From Streptomyces canus 299MFChir4.1 (GTDB lineage Bacteria; Actinomycetota; Actinomycetes; Streptomycetales; Streptomycetaceae): a stretch of DNA of 64,000 bases. Below the pieces are notes generated by a model. It was not told where the DNA came from. It was given only the letters and a program-made list of their open reading frames with translations, and did no database searches. Positions 1 through 6,940 of the stretch are shown one piece after another (the first letter of the stretch is position 1; the number at the start of each line of letters is the position of its first letter). The position numbers and the translations under genes are program-made. Location of the stretch: positions 1 through 64,000 of the forward strand of contig NZ_KB911615.1 of NCBI RefSeq assembly GCF_000383615.1, given 5' to 3'.

Positions 1-93
1 CGTGTCCTCCGACACAGGGCGCTTGCCGCTCAGCGCGTAGGACACGGTGCTGCGCGAGACACCGGCCCGCCGGGCGATCTCACCGATGTTCAC
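1..93 (-). CDS. LacI-family transcriptional regulator, N-terminal fragment
   Basis: Only the first 31 codons are inside the window; the gene continues beyond the left edge. They begin VNIGEIARRAGVSRSTVSYA, the helix-turn-helix that opens LacI/GalR repressors, followed by the usual ALSG-K-PVSEDT turn. The GTG at 93 is the natural start because the HTH begins two residues later. The gene diverges from the large secreted glycoside hydrolase starting at 447, and three palindromes of the LacI-operator type lie between them. It therefore probably represses both itself and the hydrolase. The sugar effector domain is not visible, so the inducer cannot be named. Confidence 0.9.
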   Translation of the reverse strand, partial: MNIGEIARRAGVSRSTVSYALSGKRPVSEDT

Positions 94-124
94 GGCGACT
101 CCTCGGGACGGGCGACCGGCTTGT

Positions 125-136
125 CGAACCGGTTCG
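125..136. promoter_or_regulatory. LacI-type operator, copy 1
   Basis: Perfect 12-bp palindrome CGAACCGGTTCG with a central CG, the form expected for LacI/GalR repressors. It lies 31 bp upstream of the divergent lacI-type start at 93, where it could block that gene's promoter. Confidence 0.7.
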
Positions 137-265
137 CGTGGAAGTGAACGTAGGAACTGTCCCGGCGCCTGTCAATACTCTCGCCGTAATCGCCGACGGG
201 GCCCGTGGGACGGCGAGATCCCTGTGTCGAGGGGATTGCTGGCCGGATGTCCCGGTGCTAGCTTC

Positions 266-281
266 GCCGAACCGGTTCGGC
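266..281. promoter_or_regulatory. LacI-type operator, copy 2
   Basis: Perfect 16-bp palindrome GCCGAACCGGTTCGGC containing the same CGAACCGGTTCG core as copy 1. It sits in the middle of the 353-bp gap between the two divergent genes. Apart from the three operators I see no gene in 94-446. Confidence 0.7.
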
Positions 282-376
282 GCGGTCGCCCATCGCGGCT
301 CCCTCGCCGCGCGCCGTCGTAGAGCCGCCCCACCCCCTCCCCCCGCACGCGCCTCTTCCCCCTGCACCCGCCTGGA

Positions 377-390
377 TCGAATCGGTTCGA
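377..390. promoter_or_regulatory. LacI-type operator, copy 3 (one mismatch in the core)
   Basis: TCGAATCGGTTCGA, a near-palindrome differing from the CGAACCGGTTCG core at one position. It lies 56 bp upstream of the glycoside hydrolase ATG at 447, where a repressor would block transcription into that gene. Confidence 0.6.
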
Positions 391-446
391 CGGCGCCCGA
401 GGCGGGCCGACCTGAACCCGTTACTCCACGATTGAGGACGTTCTCC

Positions 447-3400
447 ATGTCATCCGCTGACAGATCCACGCGCCGCCGGGCGCCGGCCGCCATGGCGCTG
501 GCCCTCGGCGCGGGCCTGCTGGCCGCGCCCGCCGTGCCCGCGCACGCGGCCGAGACGCCCGGGCCCGCCGCCCGCTACACCTTCGACCAGGACGACCTCG
601 CCTCCGGAAAGATCACCGACAGCTCCGGCAACGGCCTGACGGCCAGCCTGGTGAACGGCGCGACGGCCCAGTCCGTGGCGGGCGCGGACGGGGGCAGGGC
701 ACTGGCCCTGCCCGGCGGGGCGCCCACCTCCGACGGCGCCTACGTCCGGCTGCCCCGCGAAGTGGTCGGCGACGCCAGCGACCTGACCGTCTCCGCCCGG
801 GTGAAGTGGAGCGGCGACACATCGTCCTGGCAGCGCATCTTCGACCTGGGCACCGACACCACCCGGTACCTCTTCAGCACGCCGTACAACGGCAACGGGC
901 TGTTCCAGACCTCCGTGACCACCGGCGGAGGCGGCGCCGAGAACCAGGTCCGCGGCTACGCGCCGCTGCCCGCTGACTCCTGGCGGACGGTCACCGTCAC
1001 CCTCGACACCACCGCGGGCCGGCTCACCACCTACCTCGACGGGGTGGCGGTCTCCTCCACCGCGACCGCCGTCAAGGCCAAGGACCTGCTGAGCGGTTCG
1101 GCGACCGCCGCCGGCTTCATCGGCAAGTCCCTCTACCCGGACCCGCTCCTCAAGGGAGCCGTCGACGACTTCGCCGTGTGGCACTCGGCACTCACCGCCG
1201 AGCAGGTGGCCGGCCTGGTCGGGGCCGTGCCGACCCTCCAGGACCTCTCGAAGACCTCCTTCGACGTCCGGACGACCGACGGGACCGCTCCGACCCTTCC
1301 GGCGGCCGTCCGCGCCACCTTCTCCGACGGCTACGACCGCGACGCACCGGTCACCTGGGACGCCGTACCGCCCGAGAAGTACGCCCGCCCCGGGACCTTC
1401 ACGGTGGCCGGAACCGCGGCCGGACGGGCGGTGCGGGCGACCGTCACCGTGGTCCGCGAGGGGCAGCTCACCGTCGACCTCGGCTCGGACACCGGCGCAT
1501 TCCACGGCGGCGCCTCCGGCACCCTCTACGGCGTGTACGGACCGGACGTCCCCACCAACAACCTCATCGAGGGCATGGGACTGCGCACGGTCTCCACCAA
1601 GGCCCAGGACGGCCCGCAGCACCCCGGTGCCGACGCGCTGGACGTGGTGAAGCCGCTCGCCGACTCCACCGACGGCGATGTGTACATCTACATGACCGAC
1701 ATCCACCGCGGCTTCCCCTACGAGTGGCCGGGTGACACCCCGGCGGAGAAGCTCAGGCTCTACGAGGAGAAGATCGCGGGGCAGGTCGACCAGGTACTGA
1801 AGCTGCCGAAGCAGTACCAGGACAACATCGTCTTCGTGCCGTTCAACGAGCCCGAGGGCAACATGTTCGGCACCGGTCAGTGGAGCTATGACAAGGTCAG
1901 CTGGCTCAGCGACCCCAAGGACTACTTCGCCGCCTGGGACTCCGCCTACCGGCTCATCAAGGGCAGGATGCCCGGCGCCCGCATCGCCGGCCCCAACACC
2001 AGCGTCCTGTACGACCAGGTGAAGGGCTTCCTCACCCACACCCTGGCCGCCGGCACCCTCCCGGACGTCATCACCTGGCACGAGCTGAGCCACCCGGAGG
2101 CGGTGCGCGAGAGCGTCGCCAAGTACCGGGTGTGGGAGAAGGAGCTGTTCAAGGGCACCGACCGCGAGGGCACCGAACTCCCCGTCAACATCAACGAGTA
2201 CGCCTTCAACTACCACACCTCGGTTCCCGGCCAGATGATCCAGTGGGTCTCCGCGATCGAGGAGTCCAAGGTGGACGCCGACATCGCCTACTGGAACATC
2301 GACGGCAACCTCTCCGACTCCGCGGTGCAGTCCAACCGCGGCAACGGCCAGTGGTGGCTGCTGAACTCGTACGCCTCGATGAGCGGGCACACGGTGTCGG
2401 TGACCCCGCCGTTCCCGGGCGAGAACTACACCATGCAGGGTGTGGCCACCCTCGACGAGAAGAAGAAGCAGGCCCGGCTGATCTTCGGCGGCTCCACCGG
2501 CAAGGGGCACATCACCTTCGCGGGCGTCCCGAAGAAACTCTTCGGCAAGAACGTGCACGCGTGGGTGCGGGAGATCGAGTGGAGCGGACAGGTCGGCGAC
2601 AACTCCGGCCCGAAGCTGCTCACGGAGACGAATCTGAAGGTCGCGGACGACGGCACGGTCACCGTCGACTTCGGTGACGGCACGCTGCCGAGGCTGAAGG
2701 AGTCCTCGGCGTACGAGATCGTGCTCAGCCCCGCTGGGAAGGCCGCGAAGACCCAGTCACCGCCGGTGCGTTGGCAGGGCTCCTACGAGGCGGAGGACGC
2801 CGCCCACACCGGGTCCGGCTACTCGAGGAACGGCCCGGAGGGCTCCACCTCCGACGTGTCGAAGTTCTACACCTCCGGCGGCTACGACGTGGGCGGGCTG
2901 CGCACCGGCTCGGACGTCACGCTCGACTTCCCGGTGGACGTGCCCGAGGACGGCACCTACGACCTGAGCGTCTTCGCCAACTCCCTCAACACCTTCGACA
3001 AGGTGAAGGAGCAGGGCCCCACCGATGTCTTCCTGCGCGTGGACGGCCAGGCGGGCAGCGAGCAGCAGCTGTATCTGCCGCTCGGCTACAAGTGGGTGGT
3101 GTGGGACCACACCGACACCAAGGTGCAGCTCACCAAGGGCCGGCACACCCTGACGCTCGCCGCGAAGAGCCTGGACGGCAAGCGCGGGACGAAGGGTGAC
3201 GCGATCGTCGACCGCCTCACCCTGTCCCTGCCGGCCGCCTCGGGCAACACGCAGGTCCACGAGGGCGAGTTGGCCTGGCTGGGCGGCGGAGCGCAGCCCG
3301 TCTACGATGTGGCGGGCTCCGGCTCCGGCTCGGGCGCGGCCCGGATCGCGAAAGGCCAGACGGCCACGTTCTGGGTGTACTCCCCCGCCGACCGCGAGGC

Positions 3401-4094
3401 CACGCTCAAGGTCGACACCCTCGGCGGCACCGGCGCCCGGCTCTCCGTCAACGGACACGACGTCCTGCGCCTCGCCAAGGACCGCAACCGTGTCGCGGTC
3501 TCGCTCTCCGGTGGCGTCAACAAGGTCACAGTGACAGGTGGTTCGTCCACCACCCTGGTCGACCGTCTCACGGTCACGCCGAGCGAGGGCGCGCTCAAGG
3601 CGCGTACCTACGAGGCCCAGGACGCGGTACTCGCGGGCTCGGCCACGCTCACCCCGCTCTCCCTGGCCACCGACGGCACGGCGATCACCGGCGTCGGCGG
3701 CGACCCGGGCAACGGCAACACGGCCACCTTCACCGTCGCCGCGGACCGGGCCGGTCTGTACGCGCTGCGGATCCGCTACTCCAACCCGGAGCAGTCGGAG
3801 GCCACCCACTACAACCCGGACCCGCTGGCCCGCCACGCCGACATCACCGTCAACGGCGGCGAGACGAGGCGGGTCGGCTTCCCGCACAGCTTCCACCAGA
3901 ACAACTTCTGGGAGCTGACCGTCCCGGTCACCCTGAAGAAGGGACAGAACACAATCGCCTTCCGCTCCGAGGAGCTGCCGAACTTCGACGGCACGACCTA
4001 CGCCTCGGACACCTTCCCGGGTGTGCTGCTCCGCTCCCGGTACGCGCCGCTGATCGACCGGATCGCCGTCGCGCCGTACTCACGGGAGAGGTGA
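447..4094 (+). CDS. Secreted multidomain glycoside hydrolase (clan GH-A type) with LamG, Ig-like and CBM domains
   Basis: A 1215-residue secreted polysaccharide-degrading enzyme. I chose ATG 447 over longer in-frame extensions because it puts a signal peptide first (RRR, hydrophobic core, cleavage near AHA-AE at about residue 34). In order: a LamG/concanavalin-like domain (about 40-260), a bacterial Ig-like domain (about 266-336), a TIM-barrel-like catalytic region (about 345-760), a CBM6/35-like module starting YEAEDA (about 780), and another starting YEAQDA (about 1054). The probable acid/base is E468 in FNEPEG and the probable nucleophile E584 in INEYAF, as in clan GH-A enzymes such as GH39. 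The exact family and substrate are not clear; a plant or algal polysaccharide is likely. Three LacI-type operators upstream suggest induction by a breakdown sugar. Confidence 0.8.
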   Translation: MSSADRSTRRRAPAAMALALGAGLLAAPAVPAHAAETPGPAARYTFDQDDLASGKITDSSGNGLTASLVNGATAQSVAGADGGRALALPGGAPTSDGAYVRLPREVVGDASDLTVSARVKWSGDTSSWQRIFDLGTDTTRYLFSTPYNGNGLFQTSVTTGGGGAENQVRGYAPLPADSWRTVTVTLDTTAGRLTTYLDGVAVSSTATAVKAKDLLSGSATAAGFIGKSLYPDPLLKGAVDDFAVWHSALTAEQVAGLVGAVPTLQDLSKTSFDVRTTDGTAPTLPAAVRATFSDGYDRDAPVTWDAVPPEKYARPGTFTVAGTAAGRAVRATVTVVREGQLTVDLGSDTGAFHGGASGTLYGVYGPDVPTNNLIEGMGLRTVSTKAQDGPQHPGADALDVVKPLADSTDGDVYIYMTDIHRGFPYEWPGDTPAEKLRLYEEKIAGQVDQVLKLPKQYQDNIVFVPFNEPEGNMFGTGQWSYDKVSWLSDPKDYFAAWDSAYRLIKGRMPGARIAGPNTSVLYDQVKGFLTHTLAAGTLPDVITWHELSHPEAVRESVAKYRVWEKELFKGTDREGTELPVNINEYAFNYHTSVPGQMIQWVSAIEESKVDADIAYWNIDGNLSDSAVQSNRGNGQWWLLNSYASMSGHTVSVTPPFPGENYTMQGVATLDEKKKQARLIFGGSTGKGHITFAGVPKKLFGKNVHAWVREIEWSGQVGDNSGPKLLTETNLKVADDGTVTVDFGDGTLPRLKESSAYEIVLSPAGKAAKTQSPPVRWQGSYEAEDAAHTGSGYSRNGPEGSTSDVSKFYTSGGYDVGGLRTGSDVTLDFPVDVPEDGTYDLSVFANSLNTFDKVKEQGPTDVFLRVDGQAGSEQQLYLPLGYKWVVWDHTDTKVQLTKGRHTLTLAAKSLDGKRGTKGDAIVDRLTLSLPAASGNTQVHEGELAWLGGGAQPVYDVAGSGSGSGAARIAKGQTATFWVYSPADREATLKVDTLGGTGARLSVNGHDVLRLAKDRNRVAVSLSGGVNKVTVTGGSSTTLVDRLTVTPSEGALKARTYEAQDAVLAGSATLTPLSLATDGTAITGVGGDPGNGNTATFTVAADRAGLYALRIRYSNPEQSEATHYNPDPLARHADITVNGGETRRVGFPHSFHQNNFWELTVPVTLKKGQNTIAFRSEELPNFDGTTYASDTFPGVLLRSRYAPLIDRIAVAPYSRER

Positions 4095-4100
4095 TCGTCA

Positions 4101-4126
4101 CCGGCGGCGCCGCGAGGCGCCGCCGG
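4101..4126. terminator. Hairpin terminator after the glycoside hydrolase
   Basis: A perfect 11-bp GC stem, CCGGCGGCGCC paired with GGCGCCGCCGG, around a 4-nt loop, starting 6 bp after the stop codon at 4094. No T-run follows, which is normal in Streptomyces. Confidence 0.75.
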
Positions 4127-4142
4127 TCTCAGCCCGGGCTCG

Positions 4143-5090
4143 TCACCCGGAGGCTGCCTCGTGCGCCGAGTCGCGCGAGCCGGAGGCCGGACGCCTCCCA
4201 CCCCTCGGCGGGGGTGCCGTCGAGGCGCGTACGACGAGCTCGACCGGTGGGTCGCTCGCCGGTGCCGGCTCGGCGTCCGGTTTCTCGATGGCCTGCACCA
4301 GGAACCGCAGGCCTTCGCGGGCGACGGCGTCGAATGGCTGGCGCACGTGGTCAGCGGTGGGGTGACATAGGCGGAGACGGGGATGCCGTCGAAGCCGATG
4401 ACGCTCACGTCCCGCGGCACGCCCAGGCCCGCCTCCAGGAGGGCGCGGATCAGGCCGACGGCCATGTCGTCGTTGGCGGCGAACACCGCGGTGACGTCAC
4501 CGGCGGCGGCGAGTTCGCGGCCCGCCGTGTAGCCGGACGAGGCCGACCAGTCGCCCTCGATGACGGGCGGCTGCTCCCTCTCGCGGGCCGCGAGCGCCGC
4601 CCGCCAGCCCTGGAGCCGGTCCCGGGCGGCGAACCACCTCTGCGGACCGGCGAGGTGATGGACCGTCATATGTCCGAGGTCCAGCAGGTGTTCGGTGGCC
4701 GCCCGGGCCGGCGACTCGGCGCCGACGCCCGCGGCCACGGCGCGTGGACCGCCGAAGGCGGCGGGTGCCCCGAGGACCAGGACCGGGATGTCGACGCTGA
4801 GCGACACCGAGCCCTCGTCGATCGGTTCGGAGACGACGATGCCGTCCACGCCCTGTCCGAGGAGCGACTCCACGGCCCCGGCCACACCCGCCGGGTCGCC
4901 CTCCAGGGTGTTGACGACGCGGAGCGCGTATCCCGCGTCCCGGGCGGCCCGCTCGATACAGATGAGCAGGGAGGCGGGACCGTACAGGGCGGTGCCGAGG
5001 GTGACCACGCCGATCGAACGGGTGCGTCCCGAGGCCAGGGCCCGGGCGGCGAGGCCGCCGACCGACGCGGCCGTCGCGTGGCAAGCGGAC
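4143..5090 (-). pseudogene. LacI-family regulator, pseudogene (no HTH, C-terminal frameshift)
   Basis: The effector-binding core of a LacI regulator is plain: LAARALASGRTRSIGVV at the hinge, GVDGIVVSEP, HHLAGP, FAANDDMAVGLIRALLEAG and VSVIGFDGIPVSAYVTPPLTT. Two defects break it. First, the reading frame shifts near 4347: after PPLTT the frame runs into nonsense, while the expected continuation VRQPFDAVAREGLRFLVQ is intact in another frame. The DNA reads ACCACGTG where ACCACCGTG would restore the frame, so one C appears lost. Second, homology starts abruptly at the hinge; no HTH is present in any frame between the hinge and purU. Without its HTH it cannot act as a repressor. The frameshift could be a sequencing error; the missing HTH could not. 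Confidence 0.8.
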
Positions 5091-5187
5091 GGTGAGTCCT
5101 GCGCCCCACGGCGTGACCACCGCACCGGAAGCCAGCCCTTGACCAAGGGCCGTCCCAGCCGGGACCATGTTGCGTATCAGTCGCACT

Positions 5188-5204
5188 GTTGCGTAATGCG
5201 CAGC
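5188..5204. promoter_or_regulatory. Island operator upstream of purU (GTTGC-N7-GCAGC)
   Basis: One mismatch from the GTTGC-N7-GCAAC palindrome that recurs through the betaine island. It ends 15 bp before the purU start, with an extra GTTGC half-site at 5169-5173. Confidence 0.6.
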
Positions 5205-5219
5205 CATCGGGAGGACTCC

Positions 5220-6092
5220 GTGTCTCTTCGACCGCTACCCGACCGCGAGTTCGTCCTCACGCTGTCCTGCCCGGACCGGTCCGGCCTCGTCCATGCCGTC
5301 ACCGGCTTCCTGGTCCGGCACTCCGGGAACATCCAGGAGAGCCAGCAGTTCGACGACCGGCTCCAGGACCGCTTCTTCATGCGCGTCCACTTCGACGTCT
5401 CGGACCCGGGCACCACCCTGGAGGATCTGCGGTCCGGCTTCGCGCCGGTCGCCGAGGCGTACCGGATCACCTGGCAGCTGCGGAACGCGGCCACCCCCAC
5501 CCGCACCCTGATCATGGTGTCGAAGTTCGGCCACTGCCTGAACGACCTGCTCTTCCGGCAGCGCACCGGCGCGCTCGGCATCGAGGTGCCGGCGATCGTC
5601 TCCAACCACCGGGACTTCGCCCCGCTCGCCGAGAGCTACGGCATCCCCTTCCACCATGTGCCGGTGACCCCGGAGACGAAGGCGGACGCGGAGGCGCGGC
5701 TGCTCGAACTGGTCGACCGGCTGGACATCGACCTCGTGGTCCTCGCCCGGTACATGCAGATCCTGTCGAACGACCTGTGCAAGCAGCTCGAAGGCCGGGC
5801 GATCAACATCCACCACTCGTTCCTGCCGAGCTTCAAGGGCGCGAGGCCCTACGTCCAGGCGCACGAGCGAGGCGTGAAGCTCGTCGGGGCCACGGCCCAC
5901 TACGTCACCCCGGACCTCGACGAGGGGCCCATCATCGAGCAGGACGTCATCCGCGTGAACCACGCCCAGAGCGCCGAGAGTCTGGTCACCCTGGGGCGGG
6001 ACGTGGAGGCGCAGGTCCTCGCCCGGGCCGTGGAGTGGCACTGCCAGAGCCGCGTCATGATCAACGGTCATCGCACGGTGGTCTTCCGCTGA
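5220..6092 (+). CDS. purU: Formyltetrahydrofolate deformylase (PurU)
   Basis: Hydrolyses 10-formyl-THF to THF and formate in the cytosol. The 290-residue product has an N-terminal ACT domain (LTLSCPDRSGLVHAVTGFL, about 8-85) and a formyltransferase-fold domain (about 90-285) with VSKFGHCLNDLL, the NIHHSFLPSFKGA active-site segment, and a conserved Asp in TPDLDEGPIIEQD; length and motifs fit PurU well. GTG 5220 is preferred because GGGAGG lies just upstream and the protein then begins at the family's normal point. iclR-1 follows 32 bp later, probably in the same transcript. Within the island its likely job is to release THF from one-carbon units produced when dimethylglycine and sarcosine are demethylated, rather than purine balance. 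Confidence 0.93.
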   Translation: MSLRPLPDREFVLTLSCPDRSGLVHAVTGFLVRHSGNIQESQQFDDRLQDRFFMRVHFDVSDPGTTLEDLRSGFAPVAEAYRITWQLRNAATPTRTLIMVSKFGHCLNDLLFRQRTGALGIEVPAIVSNHRDFAPLAESYGIPFHHVPVTPETKADAEARLLELVDRLDIDLVVLARYMQILSNDLCKQLEGRAINIHHSFLPSFKGARPYVQAHERGVKLVGATAHYVTPDLDEGPIIEQDVIRVNHAQSAESLVTLGRDVEAQVLARAVEWHCQSRVMINGHRTVVFR

Positions 6093-6124
6093 CCAGCGTC
6101 GACCTGTTCGCATAAGGTTCCGCC

Positions 6125-6916
6125 ATGAGCAACAACGGCACCGAGTCCGGGGGCACGTCCGGCGGCGGGGTGCAGTCCGTCGACCGGGCCGTCACCGTGC
6201 TGGAGATCCTCGCGCAGCGCGGCGAGGCAGGCGTCAGTGAAGTGGCCGAGGCGATCGACGTCCACAAGTCCACCGCGTTCCGTCTGCTGGGCGCGCTGGA
6301 GGCGCACGGGATGGTCGAGCAGGAGGGCGAGCGCGGGAAGTACCGCCTGGGCTTCGGCATCGTGCGGCTGGCCGGCGCGGTCACCGGGCGCATCGACGTC
6401 ACCAAGCACGGCCGCGGGATCTGCGAGCGCCTCGCCGACAAACTGGGCGAGACGATGAACATCGCGGTCCTGGAGTCCCATCATGTGATCAACCTCGACC
6501 AGGTGCGCGGCCGGTCCGCCATCACCGCGCAGAACTGGGTCGGGCGGCTGACGCCGATGCACTGCACGTCGAGCGGCAAGGTCCTGCTCGCCCATGTCAC
6601 GGACAGGCGCCGGGACGAACTCGTCGCCGCGGCCGGGCTGGAGCGGATGACGGCACACACCCTCACCTCCCGGAAAGAGCTGGAGGCGGAGCTGGTCCGG
6701 GTCCGTGAGCAGGGCTACGCCATGACGGTGGAGGAGTATGAGGAGGGCCTCAACGCCATGGCGGCGCCCGTGCGTTCGGGCGAGGGCAAGGTCGTCGCCG
6801 CCCTCACCGCCTCGGGCCCCGCCTTCCGGCTCACCGAGGAGCGGATGCACGAGCTGGCACCGCTGCTGATGGAGAGCGCCGACGAACTCAGCCGCCGACT
6901 GGGCTACTTGGGCTGA
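6125..6916 (+). CDS. IclR-family transcriptional regulator 1 of the betaine island
   Basis: 263 residues with an N-terminal winged HTH (about 20-80; helix KSTAFRLLGALEA) and a C-terminal IclR effector domain (about 95-260; TSSGKVLLAH, MAAPVRSGEGKVVAALTASGP). It is a close paralogue of the regulator at 17171: the HTH and the stretch GERGKYRLGFGIVRLAGAV are almost identical, so both should bind the same DNA. The effector domains differ more (ESHHVINLDQV against QERYAVNLYQV), which suggests different ligands. It follows purU by 32 bp without an operator of its own and faces the dimethylglycine dehydrogenase gene tail to tail. Betaine, dimethylglycine or sarcosine are plausible ligands, but this is inference. 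Confidence 0.9.
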   Translation: MSNNGTESGGTSGGGVQSVDRAVTVLEILAQRGEAGVSEVAEAIDVHKSTAFRLLGALEAHGMVEQEGERGKYRLGFGIVRLAGAVTGRIDVTKHGRGICERLADKLGETMNIAVLESHHVINLDQVRGRSAITAQNWVGRLTPMHCTSSGKVLLAHVTDRRRDELVAAAGLERMTAHTLTSRKELEAELVRVREQGYAMTVEEYEEGLNAMAAPVRSGEGKVVAALTASGPAFRLTEERMHELAPLLMESADELSRRLGYLG

Positions 6917-6940
6917 CGCCCTGCCTTCGCCACGGCCCGC

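Noticed and set aside
138..446. Upstream extension of the glycoside hydrolase frame
   Set aside because: It would place about 100 Arg-rich residues ahead of a clear signal peptide and runs through two operators.
450..2558. 702-codon minus-strand open frame under the glycoside hydrolase
   Set aside because: Antisense shadow of the hydrolase; no domain, signal or ribosome site.
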